This document shows positions 32,988-44,420 of a stretch of DNA of 64,000 nt, piece by piece. A model generated the notes under the pieces. It made no database searches, was not told the DNA's origin, and saw only the letters and a program-made list of their open reading frames with translations. The position numbers were made by a program, and so were the translations under genes. Numbering within the stretch: position 1 is the first letter of the stretch; the number at the start of each line of letters is the position of its first letter. The stretch spans positions 479,972 through 543,971 of the forward strand of contig CAJNDS010002149.1 of assembly GCA_905221605.1 (NCBI GenBank). Reading direction: 5' to 3'. Source of the stretch: Symbiodinium natans. Its lineage: Eukaryota > Sar > Dinophyceae > Suessiales > Symbiodiniaceae.

Positions 32988-33313
32988 TAAGAACTCCAGC
33001 CCCTCAATTTATTAATATTGAGAAATCCAGCCCCTTAATTCTCATTTTTTACATGGCTTTCGAAAGCCATCCCCTCAAATCCCCCGCCTTGCTTTGCTCG
33101 AGTGGCAGCTTTAAGACATATAAATGTCCATTCTGCTTGAGCAAAATGCCACTGGGCCGGATGACGTCTTAAATTTGCCAGATTGTGGGGCGGAACTTCT
33201 TGTTTGTGGCCCGTCGCCCCCCGCCCCCCGCCCCCCCGTGCCTTTCGAAGTTGAAGGCGACCGGATTAGATGATTTGACGAAATTGAGGGCTGGATTTCT
33301 TGTTTGAGGCCCG
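32988..33313. mobile_element. Possible foldback/MITE-like element with repeated inverted ends
   Basis: Left end: two copies of GAA(C/A)TCCAGCCCCT(C/T)AATT at 32991-33010 and 33020-33040. Right end: inverted copies at 33182-33213 and 33281-33313 sharing TTCTTGTTTG(T/A)GGCCCG. Left and right match as inverted repeats over about 18-20 bases (AAATTGAGGGCTGGATTTCTT). The interior has no clear gene. Target-site duplications were not identified. Confidence 0.45.
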
Positions 33314-33689
33314 ATTAGCAGTCCTCCTAGGGAAGAGGCTTTAAACAGAGACCTACAGGGAGGGCTAATGGAGCTAATGGAGCGAGTGGAGCTTCAGGGT
33401 TTCCGCCAGGAATGGACCTGGCAGACTGGTCTTCTCATCAGTGGGCCGCTTGGCGGAACTCAGGGGGCGCAAAAGAGATAGAAGCGGGCTTCGGAGCAGC
33501 CACCACTCCCTTACAAAGTTTGCGTACAAGCCCATCCCCTAATATTAAATGCTCCCACACGATGCGAAAATAAACGAGAATGGAACCGTCGAGGTAGGGG
33601 GGTTGTTAAGATGAGTAGGAGGGATCCTTGGAGTCCCAAATCCTTGAAGCCAGCAAGCTCCTGGCTTCCACAAGTAGAAGGCCAGCGGG

Positions 33690-33893
33690 GTTTGGGTGTT
33701 TGGGTGTTTGGGTGTTTGGGTGTTTGGGTGTTTGGCTGTTTGGGTGTTTGGGTGTTTGGGTGTTTGGGTGTTTGGGTGTTTGGGTGTTTGGGTGTTTGGG
33801 TGTTTGGGTGTTTGGATGTTTGGGTGTTTGGGTGTTTGGGTGTTTGGGTGTTTGGGTGTTTGGGTGTTTGGGTGTTTGGGTGTTTGGGGGTGC
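33690..33893. repeat. 8-bp minisatellite GTGTTTGG
   Basis: About 25 tandem copies of GTTTGGGT with rare variants (GTTTGGCT, GTTTGGAT, GGGGGT). All three plus frames are open through it with the same 8-residue repeat (GVWVFGCL), because an 8-base unit cycles through all frames. Those ORFs are not genes. Confidence 0.95.
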
Positions 33894-34694
33894 GGCGTCG
33901 GTAGGGTTTAGGGTCTAGAGCGGGCCGCTCTTGGGTTTAGGTTCGAAGGTTTAGGGCTGAGGGCTTGGGACTTGAGGCTTCAAAGGCTAAAGGCTTTTGG
34001 CGCCCAGAGAACTCTGTATAGTTTTGGCCTAGGGTTTCTCGGAATGCAATGCATGTTTACGGCCTCTTCGAAATTCAGAAGAGCACAGAAACCGAAGAGA
34101 CCAATGCCCTTTTAGGAATGCATACCCTCATCTTTGGGCCACAGCCCTAACCCCCCTAAACCCCAATGGCTCCCTGCGCCTTCTTGGAGTTCTTCACGAT
34201 GGCGAGGTGTGCCCTGCGAGCTTGTTCTGGATGTGCGGGGTCTACGAACATCGGGAGGGTATGCTGTTTTGGGGGCTCCCATATGACGAGGGCTGTCGTG
34301 TTTGTTGGGTATATTCGGGGGGACGTCTTTTGTTGGGAGATGCACATGCAATTTGGGGTTTAGGGGGCTTAGAGTCAAGGGGCTGGCAGTGTCTCCAGTC
34401 TACGCGCGGCTGAACACTCCTGGTCCTGAAGGTTTTGGCAAATGCGTAACACCTAGTATTCCTAGCATTCGTAGGGGACTGCTTGTTGCCTTGAGCATGG
34501 GCATGGCCTTGACAGATATCATCAACATGCTTCAACAATGCTCTCAAGGGGCACAGCAGATGTCTTCCCCAGACATTGCAGGGATTCTACAAAGTTCCAG
34601 ACAGGCATCAGGAATCTTCAAACAGTTTTCTTGGCCATTGGTCGTTCTCTGTTGGTGGCTGCTTCACGATAGACAGACCTCCGTGACAATTGCA
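33894..34694. other. Upstream region of the RRM gene
   Basis: TTTAGGG-like scraps follow the minisatellite. Some frames are open (for example the frame of the RRM gene back to 34302), but the Ser/Gln-rich sequence before 34695 is not clearly coding. A trans-splicing acceptor such as TTCACGATAG at 34672 could serve the ATG at 34695; this is inference. Confidence 0.35.
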
Positions 34695-35674
34695 ATGGCG
34701 GCCGTCAACAGCGCGCCTCCCAGCGAAGAGCTCTTCGTCACCGGCTTGCCCATGGACTGCACCAGCGAGTTGTCCAAGCAGATCTTCAGCCAGTACGGTT
34801 CCGTGAAGGAGACCACAGTCCTCCCGGTCTCCCCGGGCAAAACGGCCGCAGCCGGCTTCGTGGTGATGAACAGCGTCGAGGACGCCAGATGGATCGTGGA
34901 CCATGTCAACGGCAACGTTCCGCAAGGCCTCGTGTTGACTTTCTATTTTGTGCAATACTTGAAAGATACCAAACAAGACCAGATTCTGCTGACACGTGTT
35001 TAGGACTCAAGGCCCCTCCCTTTCAACGTGCAGGCTTGGCCAACCCGGTGACAGTCGTCTTCGCAACGCCGAAGTCCATGCGCCCGGGTGGTGGCAAGGG
35101 TGGCGCCATGAAGGGCATGATGAAGGGCATGAAGGGCTGCTTGGCCCACACTGTCTCTAGTATGAGTAAGTAATGAGTGGTCATTGGCGGACATGAGTAG
35201 TCGCTCTCGCTTTTTGCTTGATGTGTGTGGCGAATCCCAGGTTCAGGCATGCCACCCGAAATGATGCAAATGATGCAGATGTTCATGAGCGCCATGGGCG
35301 GCGGCAAGGGCGGCGGCTGGGGCGGCGGCGGCGGCGGCAAGGGCGGTGGTGCACGGCCTCCCACGGGCAACGTGATCCGGCTCCAGGGCCTGCCCTTCTC
35401 GGCATCGAATGACGAGATTTCCCAGTTCTTCAATGGCTATGGGCTCACCGGAAGAATGCACATACAGGCCGATGCGGGAGGCCGTCCCACCGGCATCGGT
35501 TTCGTGGAGTTCGTGACACCTGAGGAGGCGAAGCGGGCTTACAATGAGAAGAACTACCAGACCATTGGTACACGCTACATCGAGCTCATGGAGGCCTTCG
35601 ACAAGGACGTTGAAATGTACCTCAACGGTGGTGCCGCAATGATGAACGGTGGTGTCAGGGCAAGCCCATTTTGA
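34695..35674 (+). CDS. Dual-RRM RNA-binding protein, three exons, GC-AG introns
   Basis: Exons 34695-34926, 35034-35135 and 35241-35674 join in frame to a 255-residue protein. RRM1 (about residues 11-86) has RNP2 LFVTGLP and RNP1 AAAGFVVM. A Gly/Met/Lys-rich linker (about 94-150) contains MKGMMKGMKG, MMQMMQMF and GGGWGGGGGG. RRM2 (about 155-230) has RNP2 VIRLQGLP and RNP1 GIGFVEFV, like the quasi-RRMs of hnRNP F/H proteins. Both introns (107 and 105 bases) follow phase 1 and run GC...CAG; each donor has AAG|GC or AGG|GC and each acceptor CAG|G. Reading through either donor quickly reaches a stop, which supports splicing. Likely a nuclear or cytoplasmic mRNA-binding protein. The start at 34695 is chosen because the fold begins soon after it. 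Confidence 0.85.
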
Positions 35675-37218
35675 GCCCAATCTACATGGCCTCCAAAGCT
35701 ATCAAATGTCCAATGCCAGGCAGGTGCCAACCCTGCAATTTCCAGGATGTCCTATGAGAGTCTTACGGATGGGCTCGAGTGAGGGAGTCAGGTTCTGATA
35801 AGTTCCTGTCAGAGTTTTGTGTGGACTGACTCGAACAAAGATGGAGTATTATCGCAGATAGACATCGCAGCCAGTTTTGAGCTCCACTGCTGTGCGAGTG
35901 GTTCAGGGTTACATGAGCCAGTCCTTTGTAGAGACGCAGGTCTCCACATGTTGCGCCAAGTACCAAAAAGCAGAATGCGTGCATGCCTTCCAGATGACGT
36001 GCTGCAATGAAACAGGGTCACCATGTCAGTTGTTACAAGCAGCGCCACAAGCTCATGTCAGGTGAAGCTCCTGGTGCGCATTTGCCACCATCGCCGCCAA
36101 CCTCCGCATCTTCGAGCACTTCCCTCCGACTCCCCCCCTCATGCTTGAGTGGTAAACCCGAACACCCCAAGGCATCAGCCGCTAGCCCTAAGCGCTACCC
36201 CGAGTTAGCAGCCCGCAAGCCCAAAGCCTCACGCATCCTCACGCCAGGCCCTAAAAGCCCGACAAGCCGGGGCTACAAGAAGGGTAGTTTCATGTCGCTT
36301 TGCACTTATCGCTGGTTGTAAGGATTTACGGATATAAGTTATAACTATGCGTACGTATACTGTGGGCTCCCTACCAACCCTCAACCCCTCAACCCTCTCA
36401 ATCCCTCACTTAAAAGGGGCCCGAAAAAAGGGCCCTCACCGAGGGCCGTTTAGAGAGCCCATCTCTCTCGGCCCATCTCTGGGGGCGCCTTTTGCTTGCG
36501 CGGGTTTATAACGAACGGTCATGGTCGAGGCCCAGACGCTCGGCTGGTTGCAGGGTCCGGCGAGCAGCTCTTCAAGAACATTGTTTTTTTTTTTGGCGGG
36601 GGTGTGTTGGCCGGAGTTGAGGATTCTAAGTTTTAGGGTTACGGGCGTAGGGTTTGGGTTTAGGTTGCAGGGTGAAGGTTTTAAAGTCTCGGGTTTCGGA
36701 GCCAGTACGGGGATTTGATTGGCGTTTGAGAGTTCGCAGTTCGGGGTTCCGGGGCTTGTAGGGATTTGACCAGGAGGCACAAGTTCAAAGGGTTTCAGGG
36801 TTTAGGGGCTGAAAGTGATTCTGCCTGGGGGTTTTTGGAGGTTTCGGGTTTCGGCTTCTTAGTCGTTGCGATCTTCGGGCTTTGCTTGACATCCAGATGT
36901 GGATCCTTTGCTGGACCTGTGTTCTTGCCGGGCTTGCTTCGGGGGGTTCTTCGGGCTTCGTGGGTTGCTTTTGCAGCTCCAAGCTCTCAGCGAGTTCTTG
37001 AGATTTGGTGTAAGGCCGCCGCAGAGGCTCACGTTGAACTGCACTTGTGTTCACGTGGCAGCCGAGGAAACCGAAGCCATGTGGAGGCGGACATAAGCTT
37101 CTCAGCTGAGGCATTCGGTTACTTGAGGAGGGTTTGGGGGGGCTTTGGGGGATTCAGGGACATTTAAGACTCTCATCGCTCGTTCGGGTTCCGTTTCCCA
37201 CCGCCTTCTTTCATGCAG
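35675..37218. other. No firm gene downstream of the RRM gene
   Basis: A possible Cys-rich exon reads CCAKYQKAECVHAFQMTCC at about 35950-36004 without splice support. 36570-36700 has a T-run and TTTAGGG-like scraps. 36950-37100 is open in two plus frames after TTTTGCAG, and the correct one cannot be chosen. Confidence 0.35.
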
Positions 37219-37314
37219 ATCCGAGTGCATTGGTTGCTCAGTCTGGTTGCTTTCGCTTATCGGAAGGCTTACCGGCGATATGTCGGAGGTCATGAGCTAC
37301 TGCTAGGACCCTAA
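37219..37314 (+). CDS. Terminal exon ending in a CCCTAAA motif
   Basis: The strong acceptor CCGCCTTCTTTCATGCAG is followed by 31 codons, IRVHWLLSLVAFAYRKAYRR then YVGGHELLLGP, and TAA. The TAA is the TAA of a CCCTAAA motif, after which telomere-like scraps continue. The segment is hydrophobic then basic, perhaps a C-terminal membrane helix. Upstream exons unknown. Confidence 0.45.
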   Translation: MRVHWLLSLVAFAYRKAYRRYVGGHELLLGP

Positions 37315-38080
37315 AGCCCTAAACTCCCTAAACTCCCCAGTACTCCCCCCAAGCCGAGTGCTTTGATGCCGGCTTGCCGGACCGACCCAAGGTCCGACTT
37401 CGACTGGTCGTCATAAGAGCAATCCCCAAAACCCTAAAAACCCTATCAAATCCCTTTGAAGCCCCTTTGGAGCCCACTGCAAACCCTTAGATCCCCTCCC
37501 CAAGAACTGGCTCTGGCATCGCGGCTCACAGCCGCCACGCCGCTGCTGCGCGCGGCATCAGCGGCCGGGGCCTCCAGGAAGGGATGCGGCGAGGGGGCTT
37601 ATAAGGGGGGTTAGGGTGTTTGGTTTACGGTTAGGGTTTCACCTCTCGCTGATTTAAGGCACTTTGTTGTTTTTTAAAGGCAAGTTTCAGGACTTCATTG
37701 TAGGGGTTGTCTTGACAAATGTATTGGCCAGTTGTTTCTTCAGCTGCGAAAACAGGCTCGGGAAACTCCGGATCCAAGATGTCTTTTATCTGGATTTGGT
37801 GCGTCTAAGTTGTTTTTCAGTTCGCGCCACCGTCAGAAGTAGTTGCTGGATCCCAAGTTTCGGGACTTGACGGGGGGTAGGGGTGGGGTTCAGGGGCTGG
37901 GGTTCAGCTTCTAAGTCTCCGTGAGCAAAATGTAGTGCCAAGATGTCAAGATGGATCCCCTCCCTCACAGCGTGATTGCTAGCTGGTTAGCTGGTTCCAT
38001 GAAAGTTGACCAGTGGGGCAAGCCCAGCGTGCTGCTTTCACTTTTGTGTGTCTGGGCATGCAGATGCTTCTTTCTTCCAG
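37315..38080. other. No firm gene
   Basis: CCCTAAA-like and TTAGGG-like scraps (37316-37340, 37425-37440, 37605-37640). A short frame after TTTAAAG at 37679 (KFQDFIVGVVLTNVLASCF) may be an exon but lacks a clear donor. Confidence 0.35.
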
Positions 38081-38236
38081 GAAAGACAGTATGCCTCAGT
38101 ATCTGGTGATCCCAGAAAGTTGTGTCCAGGAATGGAGGTCTCCGCAAGAGCTTTGCTGGCGAACCCGCGCAATGGTGGAGCGACTTGACGAAGAGACGAA
38201 AAGCAAGATATTGCAACCTCTGCATCAAATGGGGTC
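38081..38236 (+). CDS. Exon-like block, unknown product
   Basis: The strong polypyrimidine acceptor CTTCTTTCTTCCAG precedes a frame reading KDSMPQYLVIPESCVQEWRS, PQELCWRTRAMVERLDEETK and SKILQPLHQMG. A GGGGTCAGG donor may follow. Two other frames are also open here, so the phase is not certain. Confidence 0.35.
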
Positions 38237-38619
38237 AGGCTTTCGGGGGCCTTCGAGCGCCTTTGGGGTTCATGGGGTTTCGGGGAAAGCAGCTGACATG
38301 CACGAGTTCACTGAGGAACTACACCCACTGTGCTCTGGGCCTCATCTCCTTGCGCTCCTTGGCCAAGGCGGGGCTTGAAAGATGGGATGATCACAGCATT
38401 ATTCGTAGAATTATTCAGAAAGATATATGAGCAAGCATGAGAAGAAGGAGAGACAAAAGATGATACGAGGCATGAATAGTGTTGCGATTAGCAGCAGCAA
38501 CAACGACGAGGATGGTCAGCCTTGGCTTTGTTGACGGCTCGTCTGGATGTTGAACTGCCCAGAGCGAGGTGTTTCTGATTCAGCAACCTTAGAAGGATAC
38601 TTCGACTCAAGAACAACAA

Positions 38620-39012
38620 AGAAGCTGGCCACCTCAGAAACCAGGGCGCATCAGAAAACGCGCGTCAAGTGGGTGGGGTTGGGGGTTGGCGGGAGGGGGA
38701 GGGGTGGTGGGGGAGTCAATCGTGTCGGAAAGCATGAGAAACTACGAATTTGAAACCAGCGCGAATCAAAAACAACAAGTCAGCAACTGGCCGCATCAGA
38801 AACTGCGCATCAGAAACTAGGGCGCATCAGAGACTGCGCATCAGAAGCCGCACATCAACTCGGCTTGGGGTAATCGTGCTCGGAAAGCAGAGCATCAGAA
38901 ACTCGCTGACATTTCCCCGGTTTCCGAATCAGCCGTTCTGGTTTCCGATGCAGGCTTGGTTTGATTTTTCCGTTTCTGGTTCCGATTCAGCCGTTCTCGT
39001 TCCAATTTTTCC
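38620..39012. repeat. GCATCAGAAACT-type degenerate direct repeats
   Basis: GCGCATCAGAAA(C/A)- units recur at about 38649, 38795, 38806, 38822, 38838 and 38889. AATCGTG(T/C)CGGAAAGCA occurs at 38717-38733 and, one base longer, at 38870-38887. GGTTTCCGA(A/T) and GGTTCCGATTCAGC motifs follow at 38931-38998. A dispersed degenerate repeat family rather than a gene. Confidence 0.6.
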
Positions 39013-40370
39013 GTCGAACAATGTGAGAAGCCTAAGCACTTGAGACTGACATCAAAAACCCATCCAAGTAAGGAGAGATTATGATTGTACTGAAAGACCC
39101 TCTCGGAGGCTGCGGGCCTTGGTGGTGCTGGGGATGTCTTGGCCGGACAGGAGACGCCCTCACCTTTCCTTGGGGGCAGGGGCGGGGTATAGGGTTGGTT
39201 TCGGGCTATCGCGGTTTTCGGACAGTTTAGGATTGAAGGCTGTAGGGCCTTTCGGGTTTGTGCGCCGTGCGGCTTAGGAACCACGGCTTGTTCCGTCGAC
39301 TGAGACAACGCGAATCTGATTCGATGTCTGTCGTTGTTGAGCGCCCAGATACCTCCTTGAGGCGAGACTGTTGCCAACTCTGCCTTCGTGGTCGTGAGAA
39401 AGGTCTCAACACCCGCTCGAAACATTTCGAAGCCCAGGACGCGCAGGTGCTCTACGGCATCTCACGTCAAGGCTACCGTGGCTGGGCTGGTTTTGGCAAC
39501 CTGGGGGTTGGGGCAGGGATTGACTTTTGGGTTCACTTTTGGTTCCCGAGCCGGGCTCAGGCCTGCTGTGCCAGAGCCGCCCCTGCCACTGGTCCACCGG
39601 CACGTGGTTTGAGATCGCGCCCGGGCACGAGTCTAGCAAAGCTGGCGTCCGTGCTGTTTATCGCTTTGAAGCTGCTATGTCTGACAAGCTGCCCAAATTC
39701 GCTTGTCCCTCTAAGCACAGACGAGGCTGTCTACGCTTTCACCATGAATTTCTGGCTGGCGAACTCCCGTATGCAGGCTGGGATCTCAGGGCCCTTAGTA
39801 TGGGGATTTTCCTGAACTCCGTAATTGGGTCCGAGTAAGATGTCAGGAATATTCCCTAAGGTATGTTGGAGTCTCTGGGATGCCCCAAGCCAAGCGCCCC
39901 TGTGCCATGCAACCGTTTCGGCAAAGCTTTGAAGATTTCGGGACCCAGCCGCGCTCTTGTTCAGGCCTGGCCCCTGGGGCGCCGCCGCGAGGCGAGCAAC
40001 GCCACGTGGTCCTTTGGGGTGTCCCGAGCAAATTTTGGACTTTTGTTGCTTGGGTTTGATGGTTTGGGACGTTGGCGGATCTTTGCTGGGCACTAGATTC
40101 TAGTCGTAAGTCCCGAACGTGATTGCGAACACATAGGCTGACTCCTGGTCGGGTTGAAATCGTGGCTAAAGTTGGTGAGGGAAGCTCAGGCAAACTGGCT
40201 TCGCATGGTCTCGGCGCAGCAGACGACTGATCAGGCGTGCGACAGCTCATGGGCTCCCAACAACCCACACCAAAGCCGCAAAGAGTGGCAGCACTCTCGC
40301 AAAGCCCGCAAAATCCCAAACCCCAATTCCCTCCAAAAAGAACGAAAGCCAGCCAATACAAACCTTAAGC
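39013..40370. other. Ambiguous coding on both strands
   Basis: Long frames overlap on plus (39258-39815, 39527-39838) and minus (39731-40093, 39843-40361). None has a recognisable domain, and their relative quality is similar. A real gene or decayed mobile element is possible, but strand and frame cannot be chosen by eye. Confidence 0.3.
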
Positions 40371-40481
40371 CCTAAACCCTAACACCCGCCAAGGTCCGGT
40401 GGGCCGGGCTCGAGGCTGCCAGCCTGCGACTGGGCCGCGCAGTTGATGGGGTTTGGGCTGGGGGCCATTATTTGGTGGTCG

Positions 40482-40800
40482 GCCCCCCCCCCCCCCCCCC
40501 GAAAAACACTCCCAGCACCCGCAGCACCCCGAGCCTCCAGCACCCCCACAACAAAACCCCCACCATCCCCAGCATCCCCCAGCACCACAGCACCCAGCAC
40601 CCCGCAACAGAACCGCCAACACCCCCAGCACCCCCAGCACCGCCAGCACCAGCACCCCCAAACCCCCAGCACCCCCAGCACCCCCAACAGAACCCCCAAC
40701 ACGCCCAGCACCCCCAACAACAGAATCCCCAGCACCCAGCACCCCCCAGCGCCCCCAGCACCCCCAGCACCCCCAAACCCCCAGCAGCCCACCCCCAATG
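40482..40800. repeat. Poly-C run and CAGCACCCC minisatellite
   Basis: A run of about 18 C at 40483-40500 followed by about 300 bases of CAGCACCCC/CAGCACCCCCAGCACC units. Pro/Gln/Thr-rich (plus) and Gly/Ala/Cys-rich (minus) frames across it are by-products. Confidence 0.9.
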
Positions 40801-42461
40801 CCAAACTCTCGTCGCTGTCCGGGCTCGGCGAAACGGTCCCTGTTTTTGGACTTCTAAGAGGTCGCTTGTCAATGTTCTTGGGGTGCTCTTGGAGTTCTCT
40901 TCGGGATATTCTTGGAGTGCATTTTGTTGGGAGTTTCTTGGATATTTTCGAGCAGCCATGTCGGGCATTGTTTGTGAGGCGAGAATCTGTCAAACATGTA
41001 TGAAAGTCCTAAGCCCGACCAAGGGGGGAGGGGGTTTGGTGCAATTTTTGTGGGGGGGGGGGGTGTCGACGTTACATATTATGCGGCTTAGCGGCTTTGG
41101 GTTTCAAGCGGGGGTGGGGGGGGGGGGGTTTGGTGAAATTTGGTACAAAGTTTCGGGAATAAGGTCCTTTAACAGTGGTTTTAAAAGGTTTTCTGGGTTA
41201 TTGGTAAGACCTGTAGCAAAACCTTGAACTCTGAACAAAGCTCAAACTCTAAACAGCCGCCCCTTGGCCATCTGAACCCGAAGCGCCTCTGTTCGCTGAA
41301 GCGCCCTGCGCCAGTCACCTGCACGGCTTCCTCAACCGGCGTAGTTTGCGCAACTTGCCTGGGGCCCGGGAGATGGGTGCGTTGTGGGGTTAAATGGACA
41401 AGGGTGTTGGCTGTGGGTTAGTGGGTTTATGTGGTGAAGGATGTCGTCGTGTCTGCGTTTTTCGAGTTCGGTGGTTGACAGGTTGAGGTTGTTGAGGGTT
41501 CAGGGTTCGACATGTAGGGCCAATGTGGGGTCTCAGGGTCTGGCAAATATGGGAGCTGGGATTCGTTCTGGGACACGCGTAGCTTAAGCAGAAGACCTCT
41601 TCGGCATGCATTTCTTGACGATATTTCCTTCCCCAAACCCTCGACTCCACAACAAGCCCTGAAACCGTGAACGTGAACCCCCAACATTCTGCGGAGGGAG
41701 CCCCCGCGCCTAACAACCCCAACCCTAAATCCCTGAACTCCAAACCCTACACCCCCCCACCCAAAATCTAGCACAAGAAGAGTCCAAAGGCAAAAGCAAG
41801 TTTCAAACACAACCGGTGGGGAGGGCCTTCCTGGATGTCGGCTGCGGTGCTGGATACAACTCGCTGGCCGCGCTACAGGTGCCGCTTGGTGCTTCCGTTT
41901 TATGCCCACAGGGTTGAACCGGGGTTGAAGAGTTCGAAGGGTTGACGGATGTTTAAGGGGCTTAGGGGTAAAAAGGGTTCAGGGGATTTAGGGCTGCAGC
42001 ATATCAGGGCTTAAGTTTAGGCCTGAAGTCAAGTTTTGAAGGCCCGAGACAAGGTGTCGGTTGTGGCGGGGCGTTAAGGAGGTTTTCATGCTAAACCCTA
42101 AGCCTAAAACCTTCAACGCTAAACCGGAAATTTCGGGGTACAGTGCTTCCATCTCGGGGAAGCTGAGTACGGTGTGAGCATTGGAGAAGAAACTCTCTGG
42201 CCAAGGAGGCTCTCAATATCTTGCCTTCGTCTTAGCTTGTTTTGGATTTGTTCCGGATCCCGAGCCTCTGAGTTTCTTCGCGGTTTCTCAGCCAAGAGTC
42301 GAGCCAGTCAGGTGTGAACTGACAGATCTGAAGAGTCCACGATGGTCAAATCAGCAAAGAACTTCTCAACTGATGTCTTGATGAAATGACAGCTGTTCGG
42401 TTCGAGCAAGAGCCATGCCCCATGCAATGCGCATGTTAAAGGGGCCTCCAGCTCAATTTTC
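40801..42461. other. No firm gene
   Basis: G-runs at 41053-41063 and 41117-41128, CCCTAAA/TTTAGGG scraps near 41720-41760 and 41960-42130. An open plus frame at 42181-42381 (66 codons, QYLAFVLACFGFVPDPEPLS) has an opposing minus frame and no splice support. Confidence 0.35.
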
Positions 42462-42899
42462 TCAATTCAGTGCACCTGAAAGTCTTAATGAGGTCCCCGG
42501 GTGACTTTGGGTTGGATGGAACCTCCATGTCTTCATCTGTTGCCACAATTTCATGACAGCTTTGTTCGTGGATGCGGAGCACCGCGATTTCTTAATTGCT
42601 TTGGCAGCGCCTTGAAACATGTTGGTTTGGGTACAATTCCCAAATGCAAAGGGATTCTTCAACAGTGCCCCATATAGATGCATTCGCAAGCTCACATCGT
42701 GCATTTGGATGAAATCGGCCTCCTGCGTCAGACAGCTCTGGGCTGGGCTGATGCCCCCGGAGCCCCTACGAAAGACCCTCCGGAAGCCTGAAATGAACGC
42801 GAGGCCGGCGCAAGCCGCGCGCCCAGCAAGAGCCGACGGAGACAAGATGTCACCGACTTGCTTGGGGTCAGGGCGTGGAAACACACAGGGGCTTGCCAC
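42462..42899 (-). CDS. Hypothetical minus-strand exon, about 145 codons
   Basis: The C-terminal two thirds looks like real protein (PAQSCLTQEADFIQMHDVSL, RMHLYGALLKNPFAFGNCTQ, TNKAVMKLWQQMKTWRFHPT). The first codon at 42899 is GTG, so it is more likely a terminal exon with its acceptor inside the Arg/Gly-rich first third. The overlapping plus frame (42619-43026) is Arg/Ala/Pro-rich and less convincing. No domain recognised. Confidence 0.35.
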   Translation of the reverse strand: MASPCVFPRPDPKQVGDILSPSALAGRAACAGLAFISGFRRVFRRGSGGISPAQSCLTQEADFIQMHDVSLRMHLYGALLKNPFAFGNCTQTNMFQGAAKAIKKSRCSASTNKAVMKLWQQMKTWRFHPTQSHPGTSLRLSGALN

Positions 42900-43942
42900 G
42901 GGACAGTTGCATGGTGTCGCATGCTTCCCCCAAGGGCGCGTTGTCAGTGTCGACGTGGACGAAGGCTCGCTGCAAGCGACCCGCCTCTCGTCAGATGCTT
43001 TGCTTGGAAGGGGAGGGGGCTGTTAGAAGGACTCCCTCGCCTCGATTCAAGCCCAGGCTTGCTCCGCGAGTGGGCAGCCGAGTCAACTGGGCCAGGCTCC
43101 CAGAGGGTCCTTTAGGGGAGAGGCGGAGCTTGGGGGTTAAAGTTCATTCAGGGGGTGTAGACGGTGTAGGGGTGGACTTTATCGGGGGGTTCAGGGTTGA
43201 CCGTGAAGGAATGTAAAGTGCACCCTTAATTGGGTTTGTGCAAGTGCCCGTAAAAATGCGGGCAGCTATGACTGCGGTTACATCGTATCAGCCATTTCAT
43301 TTCAGAGTTCTACATATCCCTGGCTACCAATTCTAACACCATAGTTACCCCGCATCTTACTCACTAAGCCTTATAAGCCCTCAACCCTAAAACACATTGT
43401 TCTCTCCCGCTGTGGTGCATAGCGGGCTCCTTGAAGAAGCGCTCAGAGCCCAGGCTGCCTGTGGAGCGGTGGAGGGTGCAGCGCCTGGGCTCTGGATCCT
43501 TTCGGGTGACTCTGGTGCTTTTGATTGGGTCAAGGTGGGATAGTGAACCTCAGAAATCATAGTTGTGCAGCTGAACTGGTTGTATACTTCAAAACGAGCC
43601 CTCGAATAAATCCTGAAACCCACACTCTGAAGCCTCGGCGGGGGGGGGGGGGGGGGTGCCCTGTCCGGAAGTCTTTAAAAAGGGCCACTAGCCCTGAGCC
43701 CAAAGCTTTTTCAGCGCTAACCTCCGTACCATCTAAAGAAAAAGCATCATTGTGAAAGGGTCGCCAACAAAGACGTCTGTAGAAATCTCGGTTTCGTATT
43801 GAGGGTCTTGGGGTCTAGGGGAAGGGTGTTTAAATGTTAGGGGTAGACAGCAACTCTCACGCACGCAAATGCTTCTGAATGGATGCAGTTCCATTCCGGT
43901 TTTGATTTTGCTCCGGGGCAGCAGCTCTGATGATCAATAGCA
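42900..43942. other. No supported gene
   Basis: An 18-base G-run at 43640-43657 and TTTAGGG-like scraps at 43110-43150 and 43800-43850. Short frames only. Confidence 0.4.
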
Positions 43943-44074
43943 TCAGCACATGGCGGGAGGGCGATTGCTCTTGAATGCCTTGACTGGCACGGGATAGGCT
44001 ACCGCAGGATACTGCGGGTCAAGGCTCAACTCTACACAAGTCAAGCCCACATGTTTACTTGAAGCGATTCCCTC
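43943..44074 (-). CDS. Terminal exon on the minus strand, unknown product
   Basis: After GTGGTTCCAG on the minus strand the frame gives 43 residues, EGIASSKHVGLTCVELSLDP then QYPAVAYPVPVKAFKSNRPP and AMC, then stop. An A/T run of nine just upstream could be the polypyrimidine tract. A different minus frame is open upstream (44041-44388, 115 codons), and the two may belong to one gene. Confidence 0.35.
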   Translation of the reverse strand, partial: EGIASSKHVGLTCVELSLDPQYPAVAYPVPVKAFKSNRPPAMC

Positions 44075-44420
44075 CTGGAACCACTTACAGCACCAAAAAA
44101 AAACCGGGGGCGATCCAGAGTCCGTTGGCGTTCGCAAAACAACAAACGGCTGCGCTGAAGTGCTGCTTCAGGCTTCTTGTTGCAAGGGTTCTTGGGCCCA
44201 CGAGTGTTCACGGATAAGGGGTAGCTTGCATTTGGGGTTATGTCAATCTTTCTGAGATGCAAAGGCGTGTGAGGAAATCCACCTTGACAACGTTGATAGA
44301 GCAGTGAACGAATATTCGAATATTGGTGGGCCTGAGGCCTGTGGGTGTCTGGGAGCGATGGGATACTGGTCAGACAGTCTTTGCCCACTGAGGCTTCGGT
44401 TGTAAAGCCTGCGTAGTGCT

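Noticed and set aside
33611-33918. Three plus frames with a repeated GVWVFGCL peptide
   Set aside because: By-product of the 8-base GTTTGGGT minisatellite.
35819-35870. EF-hand-like loop DSNKDGVLSQID
   Set aside because: The 12-residue pattern fits, but there are no flanking helices or second hand, and no splice context; probably chance.
40365-41227. Pro/Gln/Thr- and Gly/Ala/Cys-rich frames of 120-250 codons
   Set aside because: Most residues come from the CAGCACCCC minisatellite; no flanking domain.
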